Assembly (NCBI GenBank): GCA_009760885.1
Contig: CM019714.1
Location: 1,486,933-1,550,932 of the forward strand
Direction of reading: 5' to 3'
Length of the DNA: 64,000 bases
From: Achatina immaculata
Lineage: Eukaryota > Mollusca > Gastropoda > Stylommatophora > Achatinidae
A model generated the notes under the pieces. The model ran no database searches and was not told the origin of the DNA. It was given only the letters and a program-made list of their open reading frames with translations. Shown here piece after piece: positions 24,095 to 36,033 of this stretch. The position numbers and the translations under genes were made by a program. Each line of letters begins with the position of its first letter. Position 1 is the stretch's first letter.

Positions 24095-24265
24095 ATGGTC
24101 AAGAGATAAAAAAGGAGATAAAATGACTATGAAGCATGTTAATGGTAAGAGCTGTCACAATAAATGATGGACTTACAGCATGTTAATGGTAAGAGCTGTT
24201 ACAATAAATGATGGACTTACAGCATGTTAATGGTAAGAGCTGTTACAATAAATGATGGACTTACC
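24095..24265. repeat. 44-bp tandem repeat, about 3.5 copies
   Basis: Units of AGCATGTTAATGGTAAGAGC, TGTTACAATAAATGATGGAC and TTAC, nearly identical. Confidence 0.92.
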
Positions 24266-24269
24266 ATCT

Positions 24270-24849
24270 TGATGAGGGTCCGGCTTGGTTCTTTATACAG
24301 CTTCTCTACAAATCCAAGAACACGGTGCTGGTAGTCGCAGATCTCCTTCCAACTCAGAGCTCTTAAGAACACGACGCACAGAGAATCAATATCGACGTCT
24401 AGTCCTCATCTATTGTGTGCAAATGTCGAAACTGAACTTCTCTCCAGCTGTGATAAAGCTTCAGCTGGAACGAAAGATGTAATGGGAGCCGATTCTCCGG
24501 CGTTCAAAATCGTTTGCAAGCCTCACTCTTCCACAGCTGCGAAAAGGAAAAAGAACGTAGAACAATATGTAGAAGTTTGTGTGGGTCGGTAAACATCACT
24601 GGCAATGCTTTAACTCGTTGAATAGATACAAATGTTTACAAATAGGAAACAACGAGGCTTTCACAAAGTAAATGTAATAGAGCACAGAGTTGTATGGTCA
24701 GACCTCGAGAACATCATAAACAGAAGAACATCAGACGCGATGGAAAGAAAAATGACAAATAACCAGGGATTTGAACCACGGGACTCCGGTTGGAGGAGAA
24801 GCCGTTTAGCTCTGAGAGTACATGGCATTAATGAACCTCGCTGTCTTGT
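24270..24849. other. No recognisable gene
   Basis: Unique DNA; a 65-codon frame at 24285-24482 has no recognisable features. Confidence 0.4.
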
Positions 24850-25094
24850 ACCCCCGGTTAAAAAAAAGGGGATGTTCGATAGTTAAGTCATAAATGCCTG
24901 TCTGGTCAGAAATCATGACATCCGGAAAGGGAACGAGATCATGACACAGAGACTCTATAACCTGCCCATACAGCGTTGTACTCTATTTTCTACAAATGTA
25001 AATAAATAAATTAAAATAAGCTACATAAAATATTTTAATAAACACGTCATCATCGTTATTAAAGTGAAATTAAAGCATTGTATTTAACTTATAC

Positions 25095-25415
25095 TCGGTA
25101 TAAAGTGGAACGAATTCAAGAACAACACAGAGATAAGGCAGATGAGCAAACAACAACCTGTCTCATGGGTGATCAGAAAAAGGAGATGGACACGTGCCGG
25201 TCACGTGATGAGAAGAAACGGTCAGAGAATCCCAAAACAAGCTGTCAAGTGGAACACAAGAGGCTGAAGAAAAAGAGGTCGACCACGTGGAACTCAGGAC
25301 ATTTAGTAGGCATAAAATCCCTTGATGAGGTTGAAAATCTCGCCCGAAAACAGAAAAAATTGGCAAACTACCATGCGAGCACTATGTGACGTTTAGTGGC
25401 ATGGGAAGGATGTAA
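25095..25415 (+). mobile_element. LINE family B, 3' fragment (duplication copy 1)
   Basis: Begins at CTCGGTATAAAGTGGAACGA, includes the basic C-terminal segment in shifted frames, and ends GGCATGGGAAGGATGTAAGA. Its twin is 27169-27490. Confidence 0.82.
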
Positions 25416-25549
25416 GATTTAATTTGTATCAAATGTAAAAATTGAATCTCAAAAGGATATGATTCAAAATGTATAACAGAAATAGGTTTTTAATTAAAGT
25501 TGTATTATTGGTTTCCATGCAAGAAAAAACATATAGCCTGTCTTCATTG

Positions 25550-25772
25550 GCTAGCAAGGACAAAACAAAAATAATGAAAATTCCCATTAATCAAAATGGA
25601 AAAATACATGTAGAAGGGACAGATATTGAAGAAGTCAATCAATTTGCATACCTTGGCAGCTACATAGACCAGGATGGTGACACTAGAAAGGAAGTTAGAA
25701 TTGCAAAAGCAGCACTATGTGACGTTTAACGGCACGGGAAGGATACAAGATATAAGATATATTTTTTTCAAA
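25550..25772 (+). mobile_element. LINE family B, internally deleted fragment (copy 1)
   Basis: One open frame carries the RT-thumb stretch (KTKIMKIPINQNGKIHVEGT, EEVNQFAYLGSYIDQDGDTR, KEVRIAKAA) and then jumps to the extreme 3' end (ALCDV, stop, CGGCACGGGAAGGATACAAG) and AAGATAT tail. The middle of the C-terminal region is deleted relative to 47437-48215. Confidence 0.85.
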
Positions 25773-26104
25773 GAAGGCGGCTCCCAAGATGAACAATATC
25801 AACAATCAAAAGTACATTTGGAAACCTCATCACATTCTTGTCGTTTGTCTTCCTGGCTCGAGTCTCGCTTCTCTTCGTGGCATTTTTCTTCCGAGTACTT
25901 CATCTCTCCCAGAGATTTGATACTCCTTCTCTCTTGTTTTGTGAATTTGGTGTTCCTAGAAGGCATTGCATTATCTGTTCCTATGCTGCTTCTAAGCCGC
26001 TGCTATAAATCCTGTCATGTTTAGACTGTTTATTGTGTAAAGAATTGGGTGAAGGGTAGAGACTATCCACGAAGAAGGAGGATGGAGAAAAAAACAAAAA
26101 CTTT

Positions 26105-26565
26105 TAATATCCACTTATATGAAACAAAAATCTTAAAATATCCACCTTATATGAAGCAAAAAACCTTAAAATATCCATTTTATAAGAAACAAAAATCTTA
26201 AAATATCCACTTTATATGAAACAAAAATCGACGAGACTTATCTTGTTTGTACGCTAGACGCTGAAATGTAGTAAGGCGGGAGACAAGACAAGGCAAGATA
26301 ACAAGACTATGACAACAAGAGAAGACAAGATAACAAGACCAAGACAAGATAAAAAGACAAGTCGAGATAATAAGACCAACACAAGATAACAACACGAGAC
26401 AAGATAACAAGACAGACAAGATAACAAGATAAGATAATAAGACAAGATAACAAGACCAAGACAAGATAACAAGGCAGGACAAGATAAGACAAGATAACAA
26501 AACAAGACAAGACAAGACAAGATAACAAGACCAAGACAACAAGACAAGACAAAGCAAGATGACCC
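26105..26565. repeat. 33-bp repeats and ACAAGATA-rich array (copy 1)
   Basis: 26105-26230 holds four units of AAACAAAAATCTTAAAATAT plus CCACTTTATATGA. 26275-26565 is an irregular array of ACAAGATAACAAGACCAAG. Duplicated at about 28178-28635. Confidence 0.9.
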
Positions 26566-26754
26566 TCTGGATGTTGCTACAACACATCATATGTTGCTAA
26601 AACAAGACAAGAGAATCCCAGATTCTCCGTCCGTCGTAAAGTCTGGTACAACTTTGTCTGATGTGCCGATGATGTTCACATCCTGGTAAAACCAGAACTA
26701 GGTCTGCAGAGCTTGTCTTTAGTCACATCCCTCAATGGTCCTACGGCTTTTTAT

Positions 26755-26920
26755 GACAAAGCCCAAACAGTGAAAGAGCGCCAGGGACCTGCGTTTGATT
26801 CGTAACTGGCAGACGCGAGTTCAAACCCCGATAACATCTGGTCTTTTTTTATGTTAAAGGTGAAATCATTTTCCCCCATCCCCACCCAACCCCCTTCTTG
26901 CACCGTCCTACTTTGTGGCG
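26755..26920 (+). mobile_element. Possible tRNA-derived SINE head (copy 1)
   Basis: GAGTTCAAACCCCG resembles a box B, and AGAGCGCCAGGGACCTGCGT lies upstream as in a tRNA-like head. The body is unlike S1 and S2. Duplicated at 28830-28975. Weak call. Confidence 0.3.
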
Positions 26921-27168
26921 GTGACCCCCGGTTAAAAAAAAGGGGATGTTCGATAGTTAAGTCATAAATGCCTGTCTGGTCAGAAATCATGACATCCGGA
27001 AAGGGAACGAGATCATGACACAGAGACTCTATAACCTGCCCATACAGCGTTGTACTCTATTTTCTACAAATGTAAATAAATAAATTAAAATAAGCTACAT
27101 AAAATATTTTAATAAACACGTCATCATCGTTATTAAAGTGAAATTAAAGCATTGTATTTAACTTATAC

Positions 27169-27490
27169 TCGGTATAAAGTGGAACGAATTCAAGAACAAC
27201 ACAGAGATAAGGCAGATGAGCAAACAACAACCTGTCTCATGGGTGATCAGAAAAAGGAGATGGACACGTGCCGGTCACGTGATGAGAAGAAACGGTCAGA
27301 GAATCCCAAAACAAGCTGTCAAGTGGAACACAAGAGGCTGAAGAAAAAGAGGTCGACCACGTGGAACTCAGGACATTTAGTAGGCATAAAATCCCTTGAT
27401 GAGGTTGAAAATCTCGCCCGAAACAGAAAAAATTGGCAAACTACCATGCGAGCACTATGTGACGTTTAGTGGCATGGGAAGGATGTAAGA
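27169..27490 (+). mobile_element. LINE family B, 3' fragment (duplication copy 2)
   Basis: Twin of 25095-25415, with one A deleted near 27422, which changes the downstream frame. Confidence 0.82.
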
Positions 27491-27621
27491 TTTAATTTGT
27501 ATCAAATGTAAAAATTGAATCTCAAAAGGATATGATTCAAAATGTATAACAGAAATAGGTTTTTAATTAAAGTTGTATTATTGGTTTCCATGCAAGAAAA
27601 AACATATAGCCTGTCTTCATT

Positions 27622-27845
27622 GGCTAGCAAGGACAAAACAAAAATAATGAAAATTCCCATTAATCAAAATGGAAAAATACATGTAGAAGGGACAGATATT
27701 GAAGAAGTCAATCAATTTGCATACCTTGGCAGCTACATAGACCAGGATGGTGACACTAGAAAGGAAGTTAGAATTGCAAAAGCAGCACTATGTGACGTTT
27801 AACGGCACGGGAAGGATACAAGATATAAGATATATTTTTTCAAAG
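27622..27845 (+). mobile_element. LINE family B, internally deleted fragment (copy 2)
   Basis: Twin of 25550-25772, with the same internal deletion; one T fewer in the T run after the tail. Confidence 0.85.
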
Positions 27846-28177
27846 AAGGCGGCTCCCAAGATGAACAATATCAACAATCAAAAGTACATTTGGAAACCTC
27901 ATCACATTCTTGTCGTTTGTCTTCCTGGCTCGAGTCTCGCTTCTCTTCGTGGCATTTTTCTTCCGAGTACTTCATCTCTCCCAGAGATTTGATACTCCTT
28001 CTCTCTTGTTTTGTGAATTTGGTGTTCCTAGAAGGCATTGCATTATCTGTTCCTATGCTGCTTCTAAGCCGCTGCTATAAATCCTGTCATGTTTAGACTG
28101 TTTATTGTGTAAAGAATTGGGTGAAGGGTAGAGACTATCCACGAAGAAGGAGGATGGAGAAAAAAACAAAAACTTTT

Positions 28178-28635
28178 AATATCCACTTATATGAAACAAA
28201 AATCTTAAAATATCCACCTTATATGAAGCAAAAAACCTTAAAATATCCATTTTATAAGAAACAAAAATCTTAAAATATCCACTTTATATGAAACAAAAAT
28301 CGACGAGACTTATCTTGTTTGTACGCTAGACGCTGAAATGTAGTAAGGCGGGAGACAAGACAAGGCAAGATAACAAGACTATGACAACAAGAGAAGACAA
28401 GATAACAAGACCAAGACAAGATAAAAAGACAAGTCGAGATAATAAGACCAACACAAGATAACAACACGAGACAAGATAACAAGACAGACAAGATAACAAG
28501 ATAAGATAATAAGACAAGATAACAAGACCAAGACAAGATAACAAGGCAGGACAAGATAAGACAAGATAACAAAACAAGACAAGACAAGATAACAAGACCA
28601 AGACAACAAGACAAGACAAAGCAAGATGACCCTCT
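28178..28635. repeat. 33-bp repeats and ACAAGATA-rich array (copy 2)
   Basis: Counterpart of 26105-26565, one 5-bp ACAAG unit shorter. Confidence 0.9.
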
Positions 28636-29084
28636 GGATGTTGCTACAACACATCATATGTTGCTAAAACAAGACAAGAGAATCCCAGATTCTCCGTCCG
28701 TCGTAAAGTCTGGTACAACTTTGTTTGATGTGCCGATGATGTTCACATCCTGGTAAAACCAGAACTAGGTTTGCAGAGCTTGTCTTTAGTCACATCCCTC
28801 AATGGTCCTACGGCTTTCTATGACAAAGCCCAAACAGTGAAAGAGCGCCAGGGACCTGCGTTTGATTCGTAACTGGCAGACGCGAGTTCAAACCCCGATA
28901 ACATCTGGTCTTTTTTATGTTAAAGGTGAAATCATTTACCCCCATCCCCCTTCTTGCACCGTCCTACTTTGTGGCGGTGGTTCCGTAGCGTGGGTGAGGT
29001 CTGAGTATCCCACTGATCCCAGAGAACTATGCCCGTGGAAGCGTAGCTACTGGCAGAGTCTCTCAGGCCAAAAAGTCCGAGCGG

Positions 29085-30835
29085 AAGAGTTCAGACTAAG
29101 AGGGGCTCAAGTCTACTGCCTTGTAGGTCGTCTGGGGACAGAATAAGAGGGGTTCCAGTCTACTGCCTTGTAGGTCGTCTGGGGACAGACTAAAAGGGGC
29201 TCGAGTCTACTGCCTTGTAGGTCGTCTGGGGACAGACTAAGAGGGGCTTCAGTCCACTGCCTTGTAGGTCGTCCGGGGACAGTCTAAGAGGGGCTTCAGT
29301 CCACTGCCTTGTAGGTCGTCCGGGGACAGTCTAAGAGTCTACTGCCTTGTAGGTCGTCTGAGGACAGACTAAGAGGGACTCCAGTCTACTGCTTTTTAGG
29401 TCGTCTGAGGACAGACTAAGAGGGACTCCAGTCTACTGCTTTTTAGGTCGTCTGAGGACAGACTAAGAGGGACTCCAGTCTACTGCCTTGTAGGTCGTCT
29501 GGGGACAGACTAAGAGGGACTCCAGTCTACTGCCTTGTAGGTCGTCCGAGGACAGACTAAGAGAGACTCCAGTCAACTGCCTTGTAGGTCGTCCGGGGAC
29601 AGACTAAGAGGGGCTCCAGTCAACTGCCTTGTAGGTCGTCCGGGGACAGACTAAGAGGGGCTCGAGTCTACTGCCTTGTAGGTCGTGTAGGGACAGACTA
29701 AGGGGCGCTCGAGTCTACTGCCTTGTAGGTCGTGTAGGGACAGACTAAGGGGGGCTCGAGTCTACTGCCTTGTAGGTCGTCTGGGGACAGACTAAGAGGG
29801 GCTCGAGTCTACTGCCTTGTAGGTCGGCTGGGGACAGATTAAGAGGGGCTCGAGTCTACTGCCTTGTAGGTCGTGTAGGGACAGACTAAGGGGGGCTCGA
29901 GTCTACTGCCTTGTAGGTCGTCTGGGGACAGACTAAGAGGGGCTCGAGTCTACTGCCTTGTAGGTCGTCCGGGGACAGACTAAGAGGGGCTTCAGTCTAC
30001 TGCCTTGTAGGTCGGCTGGGGACAGACTAAGAGGGGCTCGAGTCTACTGCCTTGTAGGTCGTGTAGGGACAGACTAAGGGGGGCTCGAGTCTACTGCTTT
30101 GTAGGTCGTCTGGGGACAGACTAAGAGGGGCTCGAGTCTACGGCCTTGTAGATCGTCTGAGGACAGACTAAGAGGGGCTCAAGTCTACTGCCTTGTAGGT
30201 CGTCCGGGGACAGACTAAGAGGGGCTTCAGTCTACTGCCTTGTAGGTCGTCTGGGTACAGACTAAGAGGGGCTTCAGTCCACTGCCTTGTAGGTCGTCTG
30301 GGGACAGACTAAGAGGGGCTTCAGTCCACTGCCTTGTAGGTCGGCTGGGGACAGACTAAGAGGGGCTTCAGTCCACTGCCTTGTAGGTCGTCTGGGGACA
30401 GACTAAGAGGGGCTTCAGTCCACTGCCTTGTAGGTCGTCTGGGGACAGACTAAGAGGGGCTTCAGTCCACTGCCTTGTAGGTCGTCTGGGGACAGACTAA
30501 GAGGGGCTTCAGTCCACTGCCTTGTAGGTCGGCTGGGGACAGACTAAGAGGGGCTCGAGTCTACTGCCTTGTAGGTCGTGTAGGGACAGACTAAGGGGGG
30601 CTCGAGTCTACTGCCTTGTAGGTCGTCTGGGGACAGACTAAGAGGGGCTCGAGTCTACGGCCTTGTAGATCGTCTGAGGACAGACTAAGAGGGGCTCGAG
30701 TCTACGGCCTTGTAGATCGTCTGAGGACAGACTAAGAGGGGCTCGAGTCTACGGCCTTGTAGATCGTCTGAGGACAGACTAAGAGGGGCTCGAGTCTACG
30801 GCCTTGTAGGTCGTCTGGGGACAGTCAACGGCTAC
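29085..30835. repeat. 47-bp minisatellite, about 37 copies
   Basis: The unit is TCTACTGCCTTGTAGGTCGT, CTGGGGACAGACTAAGAGGG and GCTCGAG (47 bp; e.g. starts at 29112 and 29159). Variants (CTCGAG versus TTCAGTCCAC, GTGTAGGGAC versus CTGGGGAC) recur in blocks, which points to multi-unit duplications within the array. Confidence 0.96.
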
Positions 30836-31396
30836 GGCGTTCATCCCAACAGAACTCTGTAAAAGTAAGATGTATTTGTTGCAGCGCAACGCATTTCACG
30901 AAGAGGTGGCGGACTATACGGAAGAAGTGTGGCGTTCATCTGGTGAGCACCGGCCACGCGGGGCCAGAGTGCCTGTGCTTCGACTGCGTCCACTCCAGGC
31001 CACTGGTGAGCACCCTCCTGTGTTCTGTGTAGCAAAGGCCAACTCCACTGACCAAATGTCAAGAACTGTGTGGAGAAGACGGATGTGACTAACAAATATA
31101 CCAACCCGTGAGAAGCTACTTGGGGTTGTACACATACTCTAACTGACTACCAACTACTTCTAAAGTATACAAGTCAACGTAAGAGTATGATCGAAGAAGA
31201 AGAACTTTAAAAAAAAATTGTAATCCGCACTCCCTGGCGAATGGTCTCCGTGAGAGGCCTCATTTCCCTTTTCTTAGAGCATCTCCCCGTCAGTTTCACC
31301 AGCAGCACTAAGAGACAGATAAAACGCTACATTTGGCAACATTCAGAACTCTGAAAATTCATCACTGTCTCAGTATTACATTCTGCAATGTTAAGG
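30836..31396. other. No recognisable gene
   Basis: GC-richer than the flanks up to 31100. Short frames exist on both strands; one plus-strand frame is Cys-rich (ECLCFDCVHSRP) but has a stop soon after. No family recognised. Confidence 0.35.
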
Positions 31397-31665
31397 TAAA
31401 AGTCCCATTAAGGCAAATTGAGGACACGATGTTAGGCCCGTATTTTCCATGTCCTTCGGCACATGAAACTGCGACGTGGTCAGTATCACGCCTGGCCGCT
31501 TTACCTTCCCTGGTTTCTCTGGTACCCATTTTTAGAGGCTGGGTCAACCCTGTGGCCTTTTTTTTTGTTTTGTGTATACCAGAAAACATCCCACTGCTGG
31601 GACTGAACCCAGCACCACAGGATTAGTAAACCGAGCGCCTACCCACTCAGCCAACCAGGCCGCCT
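31397..31665 (-). mobile_element. SINE S2, near full length
   Basis: Minus strand: tRNA-like head from about 31665 (GGTTGGCTGAGTGGGTAGGC, then box B GGTTCAGTCCC), body with GGTACCAGAGAAACCAGGGA and GCGGCCAGGCGTGATACTGA, then a 3' end TTAATGGGACTTTTACCTT. The GGCCAGGCGTGATACTGACC core is shared with S1, while the head differs. Confidence 0.88.
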
Positions 31666-31929
31666 CCTTGTAATTTTTTGTTCCAATGTCTAGTTTTTTT
31701 TATTTTTAAATTCTTGTCTAAGATTATTCGATGTTTAGTTGTTCCGTTTGTTTGCCTGAGCTGTTTAAGTGTTTATTTTTTTTTTTATAATCTGTTACAA
31801 TCAATTTCCCCGCCATTGTTACTGGTAAACAAGGAGGAGATGTACCTGCGAATTAAGATTGTTTCGTGGAGTCGCGACTATATGTTCATCTGCTGACTAC
31901 TTTACGTCACGAAGCATCTTCTCAAACTT

Positions 31930-32262
31930 TAATCTCTCTTCTCCTTCTCTCTCCTCTCTCTCTCTCCCTTCCTCTTCTCCCTCTCCCCTCTCCCTCTTCC
32001 CTCTGTCTCTGTCTCCTCCCTCCCTCTCCCTCTCTCCCCTCTCCCTCTCTTTCTCCCTCTTCCCCCTCTCCCTCTCTCTCCCTGTTTCCCTCTCTCTCCT
32101 CTCCCTCTCTTTCTCCCTCTTCCCCCTCTCCCTCCCTCTCTCTCTCCCTGTTCCCCTCTCCCTCCCTCCCTCTCCCTCTCTCTCCTCTCCCTCTCCCTCT
32201 CTCTCTCCCTGTTCACCTCTCCCTCCCTCCCTCCTTCTCCCTCTTCCTCCTCTCTCTGTCCC
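31930..32262. repeat. CCTCTC pyrimidine-rich array
   Basis: About 330 bp of CT/CCCT repeats. Ser/Leu/Pro-rich and Arg/Glu-rich frames across it are repeat artefacts. Confidence 0.94.
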
Positions 32263-32799
32263 AGGAATTCCCAAACATGATTATTTTTTTTAAAAGCTAG
32301 TCAAAAGCATTTGTCTCCCCAACCCGCGCCAACCCCTACCACTTAGCAATATGTTTTCCAGCCACTTCGGGCTCTCCAGAAGTCCTCCGAGCCCTGACTG
32401 GATCTCACTTTCACAGGACCCACAGCCACACACAACCATCCAGGCACTGCTCCCTCCCACAATGTGGGGAATGTAGGTTTCAGTTTACGATCGTCTTGTG
32501 TTACAATCTCTTGTTACCTTCCCTGTAAACACACAATCACATACACACCCACACATACCAGGTATTGTTTATTAGCTGGATATTAACCTAATAACCCCAA
32601 TAAAACTTGGCTGTACTCCCGTACTCCCGCCTTAGCACCCAGAGTGAGGGGTTAGGGAGGGTGAGTGGTGATGTGAGAGATAAACCTGTTTATTATTTAT
32701 GACATTAAAACGCCTGAGACGCTCCAGATAGTCGAGAAGCTGGTTAGAAGCCAGTTATTACAGGCAATACAGTCGTTAACGTTTTATATCGCGTGCGGG
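32263..32799. other. No gene seen
   Basis: Unique DNA without a supported feature. Confidence 0.5.
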
Positions 32800-33085
32800 C
32801 AATACTTGGCCCGTGGGCTACATCTGGCCTACGGCAACATTTATTTGTGGCTGGCAGCCAATATAGCTAGAAAGTTTCTTTAAAGACCATATAACTTGAT
32901 GGAAATGTTAACAAAATTGATTTTTATATACATAGACGCTCGCGCATATATAATCATGTGCGTTTCGCGACTACATGATTTGTATATTTGACGCTTTTCA
33001 AAATGTGTGGCCCGGTGAAGATGTTAAGGTTTTGGGGTTTTTTTGGGGCCTGTCAAACAAAAAAGGCTACCCATGTTATGTATTG
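32800..33085. mobile_element. Possible non-autonomous hAT-like element
   Basis: The left end CAATACTTGGCCCGTGGGCT and the reverse complement of the right end (CAATACATAACATGGGTAGC) are similar over about 20 bp. The interior has GTGTGGCCCGG, a base composition typical of hAT-type MITEs. No 8-bp target duplication is visible. Confidence 0.35.
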
Positions 33086-33116
33086 CTTTATATAAAGACA
33101 ACGCTACTATTAAATT

Positions 33117-33700
33117 GAGAGAAACTTGGAAGAGGTGGAGAGTTTTGAATATCTTGGATCACTATTAACTGATAATGGAGATACAATGAGGGAAATTAAG
33201 AGGACATCTATCGCTCTTTGAAAAAACAACTGAAGAAGCTGTGGAGAGAACAGACAGAACTACAAAAATAAGATTTTTAAGGGCATGCATCTTTCTCATT
33301 GCAACATATGCCTGTGAGACCTGGACACTTAACAAAACAGCTGAGAAACACATAAATGTCTTTGAATGTAAATGCTACAGAAGAGTTCTTCAATATCATA
33401 AACACAAAAAAGAGCAAATATATCCATACTACAAGAACTTAATATTGAAGGTTGGCTAGTAAAGAAGATTAAACAGAGAAAACTTCAGTATTTCGGACAT
33501 ATTAAACGTCATGAGAGTTTAGAGAAGACAGTCTTGGAAGGGTACATAATGGGAAAAAGAAAGAGAGGAAGACCACGGTAAAGATGGCTGCAAGATAGCG
33601 TTGATAATCAGCAGCAGGCCATCTTGGTTGCAACCGAGAGGCCTACAGGACTGCTGTTAGGGAGGCAAAGTTCTGGAAGGCACATGCTAATGAATGAACG
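33117..33700 (+). mobile_element. LINE family A, 3' fragment
   Basis: From EEVESFEYLGS-like (33125) through TDRTTKIRFLRACIFLIATY, ACETWTLNKTAEKHINVFEC and the GHIKRH and basic blocks in shifted frames, ending at GCTAATGAATGAACGAATGA. Several frameshifts; inactive. Confidence 0.88.
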
Positions 33701-33935
33701 AATGACTGTTATTAGCGCTTTACATACAGACAGTATCTGCAATTAATGTTTTACATGCAGACAATACCTGTCATTACTTTTTTACATTACAGACAATATT
33801 CTCATTAATGCTTTACATAAGATTATACCTGTCAATAAAGCTTTACGTACAGATAGCACCTGTCACCAATACTTTACTTACAGACATTGTATTAATGGTT
33901 TTACGAACATACATTAATGTTTTACATACAGAGTT
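33700..33935. repeat. Degenerate repeat of about 33 bp (TTTACATACAGACAATACCT)
   Basis: Six or seven poorly conserved units directly after the LINE A tail. Confidence 0.7.
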
Positions 33936-35270
33936 TCTAGGCCGACCTCAATGCTGGATTGTCCTTTAGGCTGTAAAAGCTTAGGTCTAGGAGCAAGAAA
34001 GACAAGGAAGGGGGTGGGAGGGTTCCATCCAGACAAGGGGCCTCAAGCCAAGGGGAAGGGGGGGGGGAATAGAAAAAAACTCTACAAATACACATTAGTG
34101 TTCTATTTTTTTTTTTCAATCAGGAGATGAAAGGTACGGAGACGGAAAAGACAGGGGGGGGGGGGGGGGTCGCTACTATATTTAGCCTTGGGGCATGGGC
34201 CCATGTGTATTCGCCACTGGCCTGTCTCTTCCCGCCTCTTCCCAAACTCTCTTTCCCCCCCCCCCTAACAGAAAGTGCGACTGTGACTATTTATAGCAGC
34301 CACCATAGCAGTTTGGCCGTACCGCTATCTACACAAAAGATAGTACAAATACAACAACTTAAACATAACTTGGCAATCTTCCGACCAAAACAAACTGGTC
34401 AACAATGAGAATTCCTACAAAGCCAATTGGTGTAGTTTATCACCAGACAACACACATTTATTAATGGACCAAAATGAGGGGTGAAATCATGATGATGGGA
34501 ATGTAGCCATCAGGCTGAACAGAAATTCACAGTAACAAATGCCCGGCGTGAGATGACTCTACGCCACATGGGCAAAGAAAACCTTACAATGATTTATACA
34601 TACAAAAAAATCATACTTACAAGCTTACCCAAAGACTGCAACTCACACAGGGAAAATAAACTAAACTAATTCTAACAACAGCAATGCTCTCCCTATCACA
34701 TTTCTCGAGACAATCACACCGTTCCACAAAGCACGTCCATCCAGTTACACATTCACACCAAGACTCTCTAACGACCGGCTTTTTTCACACGGACCTTTCT
34801 AACGACGTTTTGCACACGGGCCTTCCTAACGACATGAGTTGTGGTCTACGCGAACACAATTTATTAGCAATACACAAATAATCTCTGAACAGAATTGTTA
34901 TTCTGTTACACCCCCCCCCCCCCCCCGCCCATCCACCCGAAAGCACGATCAAAAAAAAAGAACGTTTTAGATACTGCCTTACTTGTCCTTGCTGCCACAC
35001 ACACAAAATTTGCATACACTAAAAGGTTGACGCTTTGTGAGTGTGTGTGAGTGCGTGTGTGCGTGAGTGCGAAAGTGCATGCGCGTGGGTGGGTGTGGTG
35101 TATGTGTGTGTGCGTGTGTGTGTGTGTGTGAACTACATCACATCGCGTTTCTGTGACAAACAAAATGGACTTACTTTAAAACTGCAGAAGTTGGCGTGCT
35201 TCTCCCCGTCTAAGATTTTATTGCCAATTTGGGGGGAAAATTTGAATTTATTTTGTATGGAAATATAAGA
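33936..35270. other. No gene seen; homopolymer and GT runs
   Basis: Holds G runs (34058-34068, 34150-34168), a C run (34910-34926) and a GT-rich stretch (35036-35130). Nothing coding recognised. Confidence 0.5.
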
Positions 35271-35274
35271 GGAG

Positions 35275-36033
35275 GAGGAGTAAAAACAACGAGGAAAAAT
35301 ATAGCAAGATAAATAAAGAAATAAGACGCAAATGCAGAGAAGCAAAAGAAGTGTGGTTAAATGAACAGTGCACACAGTTAGAGGACTCTCATAATAAAGA
35401 CAGCAAAAACATGCACAAACGAATTAATGAACTCACAGGCAGGAAAACAAAATATACCACAGGATGCCTGAAATCGAAAGAAGGTAAAATGTTAATGGGA
35501 AAAGAAGACATTGTGGACAGGTGGACAGAGTATATCGGTGAGCTATATGGAGGAGAAAGACCAGAATTAACACCAGATACTGAAAACTGTGATGGACCAC
35601 CAATACTTGAAGATGAAATCATAGATGCCATCAAACACTTGAAGAAAGGAAAAGCGACTGGGCCTGATAATATAACAATAGAAGAAATAGAGGCACTAGA
35701 GGAGACAGGAATAAAAATAATAACCAAGTTACTGAATGATATTTACAACAGTGGTTATATTCCCAGTGACCTGATTAAATCCACGTTTATAGCACTACCA
35801 AAGAAACCAGGTGCAAAGGAATGTGACGACCACCGGACTATCAGCCTCTCATGTCACATAACGAAGCTACTTCTGAGAATCATTATGAGAAGAACAAGGA
35901 AAAAGATAAAAATGGAAATAGCAGATGAACAGTTTGGATTTGTTAAAGGAAAGGGAACACACAATGCCATTTATGCTTCACGAACACTAACAGAAAGAGC
36001 TTTAGAAGTACAGAAAGATCTCTGCTTATGCTT
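35275..36033 (+). mobile_element. LINE family C, reverse-transcriptase N-terminal part
   Basis: A continuous frame of about 250 codons from about 35275: EN-RT linker (EIRRKCREAKEVWLNEQC), then RT blocks HLKKGKATGPDNITIEEIEA, STFIALPKKPGAKECDDHRT and the EQFGFVKGKGTHNAI block. It breaks at LEVQKDLCLCF (36033), just before the catalytic region would begin, where inverted LINE C sequence starts. Unusually well preserved for this window, with no stop for over 700 bp. Confidence 0.9.

Larger units (their letters stand above)
24850..26923 (+). repeat. Segmental tandem duplication, copy 1 (2,074 bp)
   Basis: Starts at ACCCCCGGTTAAAAAAAAGG and ends at TTGTGGCGGTG. It is repeated head to tail with no spacer by 26924-28979. 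Differences seen are few and small: one A lost at about 27422, one T in a T run, a 5-bp unit in the AAGAC-rich array, a shorter C-rich stretch near 28945 and scattered single bases. Confidence 0.95.
26924..28979 (+). repeat. Segmental tandem duplication, copy 2 (2,056 bp)
   Basis: Second copy of 24850-26923. It ends at the same GTGGCGGTG, after which unique sequence (GTTCCGTAGCGTGGGTGAGG) continues, so that sequence is the original right flank. Confidence 0.95.

Noticed and set aside
25469..26024. A possible host gene at 25469-25729 and following hydrophobic frame, repeated at 27542-28096
   Set aside because: The first frame is an internally deleted LINE B; the second (LSCFVNLVFLEG type) has no recognisable family and is duplicated with the segment.
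31859..32300. Ser/Leu/Pro-rich and Arg/Glu-rich frames
   Set aside because: CCTCT pyrimidine-rich repeat.
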